A stretch of 43,542 bases of DNA from Thalassotalea sp. 42_200_T64 (lineage in GTDB: Bacteria; Pseudomonadota; Gammaproteobacteria; Enterobacterales; Alteromonadaceae), in contig MABC01000075.1 in NCBI GenBank assembly GCA_002162925.1, positions 1 to 43,542 of the forward strand. The letters are read 5' to 3'. The notes beneath the pieces are model-generated. The model had not been told where the DNA came from and ran no database searches. It saw only the letters and a list, made by a program, of their open reading frames with translations. The translations under genes and the position numbers were made by a program. Positions 28,465 through 38,725 of this stretch are shown here, one piece after another. The first letter of the stretch is position 1, and the number at the start of each line of letters is the position of its first letter.

Positions 28465-28513
28465 CACACCGTCATCCCACCGTGCTTTTGGGTGGGATGA
28501 CGGTGTGCTTTTT
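28465..28513. terminator. Long perfect hairpin after radA
   Basis: 17-bp perfect stem with 9-nt loop, followed by CTTTTTC, about 65 bp after radA. Six A on the left make it potentially bidirectional. It also resembles dispersed REP-like palindromes. Confidence 0.65.
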
Positions 28514-28706
28514 CTAATTCTGCATATGCTGCGTGCTGTTTCTCTACTTCTCCTTCTGGGCACTTTCCGGACCAATTGATAGATTCCCGCATGCGCAAGA
28601 ATGACATACCTCCGACAGAGCTTTATAGTGATTCTGATAACACATATCAGTCTATTCTTTGATACCTTCAAGCCTCATTGATCGTGCTACTACTGTAAAA
28701 GTAAAA

Positions 28707-28731
28707 TAAAAAAGGGATCATCTAGATCCCT
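28707..28731 (-). terminator. Terminator of the thiolase/CoA-transferase genes
   Basis: AGGGATC (28713-28719) / GATCCCT (28725-28731). On the minus strand the stem is followed by six T, about 55 bp after the thiolase stop. Confidence 0.75.
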
Positions 28732-28786
28732 AATTACGCATCAGCTCAGACAGAGCGTCCAATTTTTTACAATATAATGCTCCTAT

Positions 28787-29971
28787 CTACATCCGCTCAA
28801 TTAACGCCGCAATACCCTGGCCGCCACCAATACACATAGTAATAACCGCATATTTTCCTTGAACACGTTCGAGTTCATGGATAGCTTTCACCGTGATCAA
28901 TGCACCGGTTGCACCAATTGGATGGCCTAATGAGATACCTGAGCCATTGGGGTTGACTTTGTCCATGTCTAGCTCTAAATCTCGACACACCGCTAATGCT
29001 TGTGCAGCAAAGGCTTCATTAATTTCCCAAACGTCAATATCATTTTTATTGATACCGGTTTTCTCCAGTAGCTTATTTACCGCCGGGATCGGGCCAATAC
29101 CCATCACTTGTGGAGCAACGCCTGCAAAAGCGTAACCGACAAGCTTAGCAAGAGGTTTTAAACCCTTCGCCGCCGCAAATTCACTGTCAGCCATAACTAA
29201 GGCTGCTGCAGCATCGTTAATGCCCGACGCATTACCCGCAGTGACCGTGCCGTCTTTCTTAAATACTGGACGAAGTTTGGCCATGTCACTTACTGTACAA
29301 TCAAAGCGAACATGCTCATCTGTTGTGTATGAAACGACACCTTTTCGTGATTTCAGTTCAACCGGCACAATTTGCGAATCAAAACGATTATTTTCAATCG
29401 CGTGTTGTGCCCGGCGATGTGATTCAGCCGCGGCTTCATCTTGATCTTCCCGGCTAACTTGCCATTGCTCGGCCACATTTTCAGCGGTGATCCCCATGTG
29501 GGTATCATTAATTGGGCAAGTTAATGCACCAACCATAGGGTCGATTAATTGTGCATCTCCCATTTTGCTACCAAAACGGGTAGACGGTGACCAATACGGC
29601 ACTCGAGACATAGACTCTGCGCCACCGGCAACGGCGACATCACAATCGTCTAATAATAACAGTTGCGCGGCCGAGATCACCGCTTGTAAGCCTGAGCCAC
29701 ATAACCGATTAACCGTTAGTGCCGGCGTTGATTCTGGTAAACCACCTTTAAGCGCGGCAACTCGACTCATGTACATGTCACGTCTATCGGAATGAGTCAC
29801 GTTACCAATGACACAATGACCAACATCTTCAGAATTAACACCTGCACGTTTTACCGCTTCGCGAACCATTTGACCGGCGAGTTCTGTCGGCGCAACGCCT
29901 TTTAAAGAACCACCGAAATCAGCAATCGCAGTACGCACACCACTTAAAAAAACCACTTCTCTTTTAGACAT
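28787..29971 (-). CDS. Acetyl-CoA C-acyltransferase (beta-ketothiolase)
   Basis: Thiolase that condenses or cleaves 3-ketoacyl-CoA / acetoacetyl-CoA. It has 394 residues. The nucleophilic C91 is in NRLCGSGLQA, the GHPIGATGA histidine is near 349 and the second cysteine is in TMCIGGGQG near 380. The sequence is of the BktB/AtoB kind. With the CoA-transferase genes upstream it makes a ketone-body or acetoacetate route: acetoacetate activated with succinyl-CoA, then cleaved to two acetyl-CoA. The physiological direction is inferred. Confidence 0.94.
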   Translation of the reverse strand: MSKREVVFLSGVRTAIADFGGSLKGVAPTELAGQMVREAVKRAGVNSEDVGHCVIGNVTHSDRRDMYMSRVAALKGGLPESTPALTVNRLCGSGLQAVISAAQLLLLDDCDVAVAGGAESMSRVPYWSPSTRFGSKMGDAQLIDPMVGALTCPINDTHMGITAENVAEQWQVSREDQDEAAAESHRRAQHAIENNRFDSQIVPVELKSRKGVVSYTTDEHVRFDCTVSDMAKLRPVFKKDGTVTAGNASGINDAAAALVMADSEFAAAKGLKPLAKLVGYAFAGVAPQVMGIGPIPAVNKLLEKTGINKNDIDVWEINEAFAAQALAVCRDLELDMDKVNPNGSGISLGHPIGATGALITVKAIHELERVQGKYAVITMCIGGGQGIAALIERM

Positions 29972-30057
29972 ATTATTCTCTCAAATTTTGAAACGGCTTA
30001 TACAGGCAAGGCATTTAAACCAATCTGCATAAGTATATAGTCAGCTCAATAAGCTTG

Positions 30058-30714
30058 CTAAACGCCCATCTCAGGAACGTTTTCAGGAACCACCAGTTCT
30101 CCGGCGGTCAATTCTATGATTTGTTCAACCGTTACCCCTGGTGCTCTTTCGAGTAAGTGAAACTTGCCGTCTTTAATTTCAATGTAGGCAAGGTCTGTTA
30201 ACACTTTTTTGATACAGCCTCTGCCTGTTAAAGGCAAGGTACAGTTGCTCAGTAGTTTTGACACGCCATGTTTAGAGGCATGCGTCATCGTCACTATGAT
30301 GTTATCTGCACCAGCAACTAAATCCATCGCACCGCCCATACCTTTAATCAATTTTCCTGGGATCATATAAGAAGCAATATTACCGTTAACATCGACTTCA
30401 AAGGCGCCAAGCACGGTTAAATCAACATGCCCGCCACGGATCATGGCAAAGGATTCTGCACTATCAAATAGTGATGCGCCGGTAGCCATGGTCACCGTTT
30501 GTTTACCGGCATTGATTAAATCGGCATCGATCTCATCTTCGCTTGGAAATTGGCCCATGCCTAATAGACCGTTTTCAGATTGCAGCATTACTTCGATGCC
30601 CATCGGTATATAGTTTGCCACTAAGGTAGGAATGCCAATACCAAGGTTCACGTAGAAACCGTCTTGTAATTCTTGCGCTACGCGTTGCGCCAATTGGTCA
30701 CGAGTTAAAGCCAT
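30058..30714 (-). CDS. scoB: 3-oxoacid CoA-transferase subunit B
   Basis: Beta subunit of succinyl-CoA:3-ketoacid CoA-transferase. I use the ATG at 30712-30714 (MALTRDQLAQRVAQEL, 218 residues), preceded by GGAG; a longer frame to 30765 overlaps scoA and is not supported. The catalytic glutamate lies in LQSENGLLGMG (about 46-56), with the usual GGHVDLTVLGAFEVD and GAMDLV motifs. It follows scoA by 10 bp. AtoA is a close alternative name. Confidence 0.93.
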   Translation of the reverse strand: MALTRDQLAQRVAQELQDGFYVNLGIGIPTLVANYIPMGIEVMLQSENGLLGMGQFPSEDEIDADLINAGKQTVTMATGASLFDSAESFAMIRGGHVDLTVLGAFEVDVNGNIASYMIPGKLIKGMGGAMDLVAGADNIIVTMTHASKHGVSKLLSNCTLPLTGRGCIKKVLTDLAYIEIKDGKFHLLERAPGVTVEQIIELTAGELVVPENVPEMGV

Positions 30715-30724
30715 GTTGTTCTCC

Positions 30725-31426
30725 TTAAGCTGAACGCACGGTGCGTTGTTCGATGCGTTTTTCAAAGTTGCCTTTGATTAAACGGTTAACATAAATACCT
30801 GGGGTATGTATTTCATTTGGATCTAACTCACCGGGTTCCACAATTTCTTCCACTTCAACCACAGTGATCTTACCGGCAGTTGCCGCCATTGGGTTGAAGT
30901 TTCGCGCCGTATGGCGAAACACTAAATTACCGTAACGGTCTGCTTTCCATGCCTTGACGATGGCAAAATCACCGGTAAGGGATTCTTCCAGAATATAATC
31001 TCTACCGTTGATGTTACGCTCTTCTTTACCAATCGCGACTGGTGTACCCACACCGGTTGCCGTGAAAAATGCCGGAATACCCGCGCCGCCAGCGCGCATC
31101 TTTTCTGCCAAAGTCCCTTGTGGGGTCAATTCAACTTCTAATTCACCGGCCATCATTTGACGTTCAAACTCGGCATTTTCACCAACGTATGACGCGATAA
31201 TTTTTTTGATTTGACGATTTGGCAGTAACAAGCCTAAGCCAAAGTCATCAACACCACAGTTATTCGACGCAACCGTTAGACCTTTGGTACCCATTTTTTG
31301 TATTTGGGCGATTAACCCTTCAGGAATACCGCATAAGCCGAAACCACCAGCGATAACGGTCATGTTATCTTCAAGACCCGCCATTGCTTCTTCGTAGCTG
31401 GTCACTACTTTGTTAAATCCAGACAT
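30725..31426 (-). CDS. scoA: 3-oxoacid CoA-transferase subunit A
   Basis: Alpha subunit of the same transferase. It has 233 residues with [13 protein letters not shown] (about 27-39), the [14 protein letters not shown] region (about 54-67), [16 protein letters not shown] and the C-terminal [14 protein letters not shown] strong AAGGA lies before the ATG. It is the first gene of the scoA-scoB-thiolase unit and is divergent from a LysR regulator with a good dyad between them. AtoD is the alternative name. Confidence 0.93.
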   Translation of the reverse strand: MSGFNKVVTSYEEAMAGLEDNMTVIAGGFGLCGIPEGLIAQIQKMGTKGLTVASNNCGVDDFGLGLLLPNRQIKKIIASYVGENAEFERQMMAGELEVELTPQGTLAEKMRAGGAGIPAFFTATGVGTPVAIGKEERNINGRDYILEESLTGDFAIVKAWKADRYGNLVFRHTARNFNPMAATAGKITVVEVEEIVEPGELDPNEIHTPGIYVNRLIKGNFEKRIEQRTVRSA

Positions 31427-31462
31427 ATCGTTAATCCTTATGAGGTTTTATTTTGCAAATAG

Positions 31463-31481
31463 ATTGACTGTAATAATCAAT
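31463..31481. promoter_or_regulatory. LysR-type operator between scoA and its regulator
   Basis: ATTGA-N9-TCAAT perfect dyad containing the T-N11-A pattern typical of LysR-family sites, in the 130-bp divergent promoter region. Confidence 0.55.
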
Positions 31482-31556
31482 CATGGTGAAATATTTATCA
31501 AATTAATTTTTTCTAATAATTAATAAATAAATTAAATATTTAAAAAGACGTTCGTT

Positions 31557-32462
31557 ATGAATAATGCCACGATAAAACAATTACGAGCCTTTGTTACTGT
31601 AGTTGATTCAGGAAGTTTTGCTGAAGCTTGCGTGTTATTGCACCTATCGCAACCGGCCTTGAGTATTGCGATAAAGAATCTAGAACAGAGTATTGGTGGT
31701 AAGTTATTGATCCGCTCCACTAAAACATCGGTGCTAACCCCCGAAGGGAAAGAATTTTACCCGACGGCAAAATTGTTACTCAATGACTGGGACAATGCAT
31801 TCAATGACTTGAACGATTTATTTTCATTAAAACGAGGAAAGTTAGTGATTGCCGCAATGCCATCATTTGGCAGTAGTTTGCTGCCAGGTTATATCCGGCT
31901 GTTTCGCGATAAACACCCTAACATCAATATCAAAATTCATGATGTTATCGCCGAAGATACGGTGGTTCTGGTTCGTGCCGGGCGGGTTGAGCTTGCAATT
32001 ACTTTTGACCCCGGTGAATGTGACGATCTAACCTTCTATCCTTTATTTAGCGATAACTTTATCGTCGCACTCCCGCAAAAGCATCCACTATTGAAAAATA
32101 AAAGTGTTTCTTGGCAGGCAATTGCCGAATACCCACTTATCGCTTTACAAAAACCATCGAGCATTCGCGCGCTGATTGAAAAAGTCCTAACAGCGAGCGA
32201 TATTCGTTTAAATATAGAATTTGAAACCAATCAATTAGCGACGATCGGAAAAATGATCGCGGAGCAACTCGGCATTAGTATCATGCCCTCATTATGCAAG
32301 CCGCAATTACAATCACAAGGAGTAGTGTGGCGTCCTCTCGAATCGCCATTGGTCAGTCGTCGAGTGGGCATTGTCAAAAAAAGGCGAATTCCATTGTCCT
32401 CCACGGCTCAGGCGTTAGTGGATATTATTAAAACAAATATCATTGAAGAAAAAATACTATGA
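31557..32462 (+). CDS. LysR-family regulator, probably of scoAB-thiolase
   Basis: 301 residues, intact. The winged HTH at about 4-62 has TIKQLRAFVTVVDSGSFAEA and LHLSQPALSIAIKNLEQSIGG. The effector-binding domain runs from about 90 to 295. By position it should control the divergent CoA-transferase operon, as AtoC-independent LysR genes do in many marine bacteria. Its stop overlaps the end of the convergent EamA pseudogene by 6 bp. The effector is unknown; a short-chain acid or CoA-pathway intermediate is a guess. Confidence 0.88.
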   Translation: MNNATIKQLRAFVTVVDSGSFAEACVLLHLSQPALSIAIKNLEQSIGGKLLIRSTKTSVLTPEGKEFYPTAKLLLNDWDNAFNDLNDLFSLKRGKLVIAAMPSFGSSLLPGYIRLFRDKHPNINIKIHDVIAEDTVVLVRAGRVELAITFDPGECDDLTFYPLFSDNFIVALPQKHPLLKNKSVSWQAIAEYPLIALQKPSSIRALIEKVLTASDIRLNIEFETNQLATIGKMIAEQLGISIMPSLCKPQLQSQGVVWRPLESPLVSRRVGIVKKRRIPLSSTAQALVDIIKTNIIEEKIL

Positions 32463-33264
32463 TGAAGCGACTTGATCGAGCGATCGCATTTTAGTCACGC
32501 GTTTCGTGCCCAACTCAGAATACAACATTCCGGCAATAATCAAACAACAACCAAACCACCCTTTTATGCCAATATGCTCGGCCAAAAAGTAAAATGCAGC
32601 AATTTGAGCAATGATAGGCTCTAGCGCAAACGTAAGCGCGACTTTATGAGGCTCGATTAATCTTTGGCTAGCGGTTTGAACATAATAAGCAAAGGCGCTG
32701 GCAAATATGCCCGAATAGAGAATAGCGCCAATAACATTCCAATTGCTTAACTGAACTTTGAGCTGTTCGTAATTCGCATGCATATCCGCAGCGCTTTCAA
32801 AGCAAGCCGCTAAGGCGCTATAACAGGCAACCGCGCCTAGCTGAACGATACTCAAAGTAATGACCGAAAAACGCCTACTATACTTGCCCATCATCGTGAT
32901 GTGGACGGCATAACAAAGAGCGCTAATGGCGACTAAGATATCTCCTCGATTAACCTCTAATTTATCGCCAACCGTTAAAAAATACAGACCAATAGTGGCA
33001 ATGATTGCACTTATCCAGACTTCTTTACCGACTTTTCTTTGAAAAATAAAAAACCTAAAACGGGCACTAAAGGCACACACATGCCAGTAATGAACCCAGC
33101 ATGGGAAACACTGGTATAGAGCATGCCCTCAGCTTGCAGCGAAAAGCGTTGAAGGTATTCACCGGCATTACATTGATAGCATCATCTATCACCACAAAGC
33201 CAACACCACATATTAAGTTAACCATTAGCAAGGCAAAAAGTGCTTGCAGGGGGGTATTAATCAT
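32457..33264 (-). pseudogene. Broken EamA/DMT-family transporter
   Basis: Two fragments of one gene. The first (from the ATG at 33262-33264) has helix 1 and part of helix 2, LICGVGFVVIDDAIN and PVNTFNAFR. The reading then continues out of frame as FSLQAEGMLYTSVSHAGFIT, with roughly 60-90 residues missing between them, so an internal deletion joined them near 33150. A further one-base loss in the T-run near 33045-33050 shifts GMCVPLVPVLG to the FFIFQRKVGKEVW frame. The rest (to 32457) holds the second EamA repeat, including LEPIIAQIAAFYFL. Not functional as it stands. Confidence 0.85.
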
Positions 33265-33362
33265 TCTTTTACGCTCATTGGGAAACCTTAATGCTGGTTG
33301 AATTGCCGCATAGTATCAGTATAATTAAATGATTCAAGTTAGTTACCATCAGTTTTAGTGAC

Positions 33363-34278
33363 ATGTTGAATTTTGAACAACTCAGAATGTTTGTCGAAAC
33401 CGTTGCCACCGGTTCTTTCTCAGCCTGTGCCAGAAAGTTGGGAAAAGTACAATCTTCGGTAAGCCAGGGCATTGCGAATTTAGAAGTCGAACTAGGCACC
33501 GAGCTGTTCGACCGTTCAACAAGAAAACCAACCCTGAGCAGTGAGGAGAGCAATTGCTTGCTCATGCTAAAGCGGTGATTCAGCAAGCTCTGGAATTAAA
33601 CTCTGCTGCAGAAGCTCTGGGCCGTCAAGAAGAATCGGGCCTTAGCCTGGCCATAGATAACGCGCTGTTGATGCCAGCTTTCACAAAAATATTGACGGCT
33701 TTTGGCGAGAAATTTCCGGCAACCGCAATTGAAATCATCACTTAGCAGGTACCGATGTTGCGCAACGAATAAAAAGTGGCTGCGCAGATATGGGCTTAAT
33801 GTTTTCAGGCGGCTCATTGAGAAATGATGTTGATGTTTGTTATATCGGCAGTTTACCCTTCTATGCCGTTTGTCATGTGGCGCATCCATTAAGCCAGTTA
33901 AAGAGAGTTCGTGCTGTCGACTTATTGCCGCACCGGCAAATAGTGCAAAGAGGAGAGTCGGGAGAAGTGTCAGAGCAAAATTCTTTAATGTCGGCAAATG
34001 CCTGGTGGGCAAACAGCATTGACACCATCATGTACCTGGTTTCTCAAGGCGTAGGCTGGTCATATTTGCCCGCACATTATGTGTTAACTAACCTTGATCA
34101 GAAGGAATTAACAATATTACCCGTGGTATTCGATCACAAAGCCTGGAATACGCCGGTAGAAATAGTAACCCCGAAAAATAAGGGAAAAGGCCCAGCGATG
34201 ATTTGGCTATATACTGAATTAAAAACACTGCTAGATGATGATAGCAATCTGCATACGGCGGCTGTCACTCAGCGATAA
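33363..34278 (+). pseudogene. LysR-family regulator with two frameshifts
   Basis: Divergent from the broken EamA gene and probably its former regulator. The HTH part (LEQ-type FVETVATGSFSACARKLGK, QSSVSQGIANLE) shifts near 33545, where AGTGAGGA is followed by the frame EQLLAHAKAVIQQALEL, and again near 33740, where EIIT is followed by LAGTDVAQRIKSGCADMG. Each fits one lost base. The last part, through LLDDDSN, is full length. All domains of a roughly 300-residue regulator can be pieced together. Confidence 0.85.
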
Positions 34279-34318
34279 GTCCAGGTCAGCGGTAGCCAAA
34301 AGATCATTTTGGCCAACA

Positions 34319-35247
34319 TTATTCGAGACGGTACTCTTTTGCTTGAATGGGGTCAGATAATTCTTTTTCGCCCAACGCCGCTAACAAATCAATCTCAGTT
34401 GAACGCGTAAAAGCACTTAATGGTAAGTCATTTGCCGCCAGTCCAAACGGTTGTTCTAGCTCTTCACTCAATGCATCCAAACCAAAAAAGGTATAGGCAA
34501 CAATGACACAAAATAACGGAGTGAAAAGCCCCAGAGAAGAGACAATACCAAAGGCAGAATAAAACAATATATATAGACAGTGCGCTGCACCAGTAATCGA
34601 TAGGCAAACGGTAAAGGTGTGTGCTGAATACGCTCGCATGCAGCCTGAACGGCGGTCATTGAAATGATTCGAGCATCGAAGTTTTGCACCCTAATGTCCG
34701 TTAATAGATTTTTTTGTCGGCACCTTTCTAGCCTTAGTGTCATCAAACGTAGCAAAGTATCTGGCAGGTTTTGCGACTGTTGTAATATTTCAATATCTTC
34801 CGCCGCAATATACTTTTAAATATCTTTCCACGGTTCTGAATTTCTCAGGCTGTGCCTTAGCACATGATTAAAGGCAATGATCAGATAGACCAGTTGCTGT
34901 TTAACTTGTGCACCGCCTTCCTTTTGTCCGTCTATATATGAGATCACTTGTCGAGATAAACTGCGAGAGTCAACATTAAGTTGCCCCCATTGTTTGCGCG
35001 CTTCCCACCAACGGTCATAACAGGCGTTATTTCTAAAACCCAGAAACAACGATAACGCTATACCCAATAGCGCAAAAGGCGCCAAGGTGTAATCAGGGAA
35101 AAGCGTAGAAAAATGGTGTTGGCCAATAGCTACGGCAGTACCGAGCAAGGTAATAAAAATAAGCTGGGGCAAGATCATCGGTACAACGGAGCCGCGAAGG
35201 ATAAAAAATAGCTGTAACCCGTTGGGTTTATCACGAACAATGATTAT
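34319..35247 (-). pseudogene. Degenerate bestrophin (YneE-like) anion-channel gene
   Basis: Sequence pieces match the bestrophin/UPF0187 family: LGIALSLFLGFRNNACYDRWWEARKQWG-type region, PFAYRLLVQRTVYIYCF, and AYTFFGLDALSEELEQPFG with NDLPL. There are three lesions. The expected start after AGGA reads ATA, with an in-frame TAG just upstream. TAA at 34816-34818 interrupts DI/KYIAAEDIEI in frame. A one-base loss near 34590-34600 separates CFILP from FGIVSSLGLF. The E. coli homologue is about 304 residues and these pieces total nearly that. Confidence 0.85.
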
Positions 35248-35379
35248 TATTTCCTATTTGTTATATCCGACAATCCGCATTCAGATATATTTGGCAAAAT
35301 AGTTTTCCTTTATATTGGTTAAATAGAAGCTACCTTAATCGTAGAACTGCCATCGAATTTTTCGACGGCAGTAATCAGA

Positions 35380-36219
35380 CTATTTGTTCAGGTGAGTTGC
35401 ATGAAAACGCAGGTGCGATTCAATAAAGCTGGCAATGAAGTAATAGCTATGATCGTAACCTTGTTGCAAGTTTAAGGTGATAGGATAGCCACTTTGTTTA
35501 GCCGCTGCCGTCAATGTTTCCGGTTTTAATTGCTCAACTAGGAAATCATCCCCCTGCCCTTGATCAATCAATGCCGGGACAAACTTGCTGGCCTTGCTCA
35601 TTAACTCACTGGCATCGTGTTTAAGCCAGGCAGTTTTATCCTCACCCAGATAGGCGGTAAATGCTTTTACTCCCCACGGACAATTTACCGGGTTCGCAAT
35701 TGGGCTAAATGCCGACATTGAGCGATAACGTTCAGGATTTAACATCGCAATCGTTAATGCCCCATGGCCGCCCATAGAATGGCCTGAAATGGCACGCTTG
35801 TTACTTACCGGAAACGTCGCTTCGATCAAGTCAGGCAATTCCTTGACGATATAATCATACATACGGTAATGACGATTCCAGGGCGCTTGCGTGGCGTTTA
35901 CATAAAAGCCAGCTCCCTGGCCTAAGTCATAGCCTTCATCATTTGCGACATCTTCGCCCCTTGGGCTGGTATCTGCAGCGACTATCGCTACGCCTAACTC
36001 TGCCGCGATGCGTTGTGCACCCGCTTTTTGCATAAAGTTTTCATCGCTACAGGTTAAGCCTGAAAGCCAATATAACACAGCTACCTTAGCACCATTACTG
36101 GCTTGCGGAGGCAAGTAAATGGCGAAGCGCATATCGCAGTTTAACGATTGCGAATAATGACGATATTGCTTATGCCAGCCACCAAAACTCTTGTTGGCGG
36201 ATAATTTTTCTAAACTCAT
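35380..36219 (-). CDS. fghA: S-formylglutathione hydrolase
   Basis: Second enzyme of glutathione-dependent formaldehyde oxidation, releasing formate and glutathione. It is a 279-residue alpha/beta hydrolase (esterase D type). The nucleophile S148 is in [12 protein letters not shown], the acid lies in the GQGDDFL region near 223-229, and the His is in QGYDHSYYF near 256-264. The C-terminal HLRF ending is typical. It lies 137 bp after frmA on the same strand, so co-transcription is likely. Confidence 0.95.
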   Translation of the reverse strand: MSLEKLSANKSFGGWHKQYRHYSQSLNCDMRFAIYLPPQASNGAKVAVLYWLSGLTCSDENFMQKAGAQRIAAELGVAIVAADTSPRGEDVANDEGYDLGQGAGFYVNATQAPWNRHYRMYDYIVKELPDLIEATFPVSNKRAISGHSMGGHGALTIAMLNPERYRSMSAFSPIANPVNCPWGVKAFTAYLGEDKTAWLKHDASELMSKASKFVPALIDQGQGDDFLVEQLKPETLTAAAKQSGYPITLNLQQGYDHSYYFIASFIESHLRFHATHLNK

Positions 36220-36356
36220 ATTAACTTTTCAACCTTAAACTCTAAAACCAAATGGTTGCCTAGCACATAAAAATTAACACCGGCAACCATAGTTTTATTT
36301 ATGGGTATTATGCAAATTCCGACAATTTACTGGTCAATAAATTGTCGGACTTAGTA

Positions 36357-37556
<1,200 letters not shown>

Positions 37557-37571
37557 TTAAATTAATGGCAA

Positions 37572-37598
37572 TGCCCCTGAGATAAATTGCTCAAGGCA
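37572..37598. promoter_or_regulatory. Dyad in the frmA/LysR divergent region
   Basis: TGCCCCTGAG (37572-37581) and CTCAAGGCA (37590-37598) form an imperfect inverted repeat midway between the two genes, a candidate LysR operator. Confidence 0.4.
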
Positions 37599-37706
37599 CC
37601 CTATGTTTATGCCCGCCATTATATTTATTTCTGTTAAAATGACAATACAGTGATTTTGCAAATCACTTTTGCCTATATGTAATAATCATAGGTTGGAGTA
37701 ACAATA

Positions 37707-38573
37707 TTGAATTGGGAAGGGATCAGCGAGTTTGTGCAAGTGGCGGAAACAGAAAGCTTTACTCAAGCGGCTAAGCGCTTGTCTATTTCAACGGCACAAG
37801 TGAGTCGACAAGTGAGTGCGCTAGAGCAGCGCTTAAACGTAAAACTGTTGTATCGTACAACAAGAAAAGTATTGCTTACTCAGGAAGGGCAAGTGTTTTA
37901 TCAACACTGTCGTGCAATACTCGATGGTTTGGATGCGGCCGAGCGTGCCATCACCAATTTACAAAGTAAGCCGCAAGGAAAAATTAAGCTCACCGCTCCA
38001 GTAACGTATGGCGAACAGCAAATTATGCCATTGGTAAATGATTTTTTGCAACGTTACGTGGATGTTGAAATTACTGCTCATTTAACCAATAAACAAGTGG
38101 ATGTCATTGATGAAGGCTTTGATTTGGCCATTCGCATGGGTAAATTATCCGACTCTACCATGATGGCCAAAAAGCTGGCCAGTAGAACCAATTTTGTCTG
38201 TGCTTCACCCGAGTACATCAACAAAAACGGCCTACCCCATACCTTGTCTGAACTTGAACAACACCGCTGGTTATTAGGCAGCCTGGATTATTGGCGATTT
38301 ATCGAAAATGGCAAAGAGAAAAATGTCCGGGTAAGTGGCCCGGTAAATTGTAATAGTGGCCTTGGCCTGGTAGATGCGGCGTTAAAAGGCTTAGGCATAG
38401 TGCAATTGCCAGATTATTATGTGCAGCCGCTGATTGAAACTGGCAAGTTAATTACCATACTCGATAGCTTTAGAGAGCCTGAACAAGTTATCTGGGCGGT
38501 GTATCCACACAACCGGAATCTGTCGCCTAAAATCCGATTTTTGGTGGATTATCTTGCCGAACATTTACACTAA
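37707..38573 (+). CDS. LysR-family regulator, probably of frmA-fghA
   Basis: 288 residues from a TTG start at 37707-37709, supported by GGAG 8 nt upstream. The HTH is at about 3-60 (FVQVAETESFTQAAKRLSIS, AQVSRQVSALEQRLN) and the effector domain at about 88-285 (FDLAIRMGKLSDSTMMAKKL, the CrgA-like subgroup). It is intact. Position suggests that it responds to formaldehyde or a glutathione adduct, in line with LysR genes found next to adhC/frmA elsewhere. Confidence 0.9.
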   Translation: MNWEGISEFVQVAETESFTQAAKRLSISTAQVSRQVSALEQRLNVKLLYRTTRKVLLTQEGQVFYQHCRAILDGLDAAERAITNLQSKPQGKIKLTAPVTYGEQQIMPLVNDFLQRYVDVEITAHLTNKQVDVIDEGFDLAIRMGKLSDSTMMAKKLASRTNFVCASPEYINKNGLPHTLSELEQHRWLLGSLDYWRFIENGKEKNVRVSGPVNCNSGLGLVDAALKGLGIVQLPDYYVQPLIETGKLITILDSFREPEQVIWAVYPHNRNLSPKIRFLVDYLAEHLH

Positions 38574-38725
38574 AGACTAGGGTCTGTCAGCTTTAAGTGC
38601 AGTGATAAATATTGCTTTACAATTTAGTCATTAAAAACCGAGAAAAATCGGAAGTTATCTTCGACAGCAGGCACAGTGACGGGTAGTATACAGGGCAATT
38701 AATTAAAGCAAGATCCCGTGCCTCT

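Larger units (their letters stand above)
28401..28786. other. Intergenic region with two hairpins and repeat remnants
   Basis: 386 bp without a credible gene. A perfect 17-bp stem CACACCGTCATCCCACC (28465-28481) / GGTGGGATGACGGTGTG (28491-28507) with A-rich left and T-rich right flanks can act as a radA terminator. The 28585-28615 part (TAGATTCCCGCATGCGCAAG) resembles a decayed dispersed palindromic repeat. Confidence 0.65.

Noticed and set aside
28414..28671. Minus-strand frame of 85 codons after radA
   Set aside because: It is read through the long palindrome and repeat remnant and gives an Arg-rich sequence without family character, typical of spurious frames over such repeats.
33596..34012. 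Minus-strand frame of 138 codons over the broken LysR gene
   Set aside because: Antisense to sequence that clearly encodes LysR pieces; no family resemblance.
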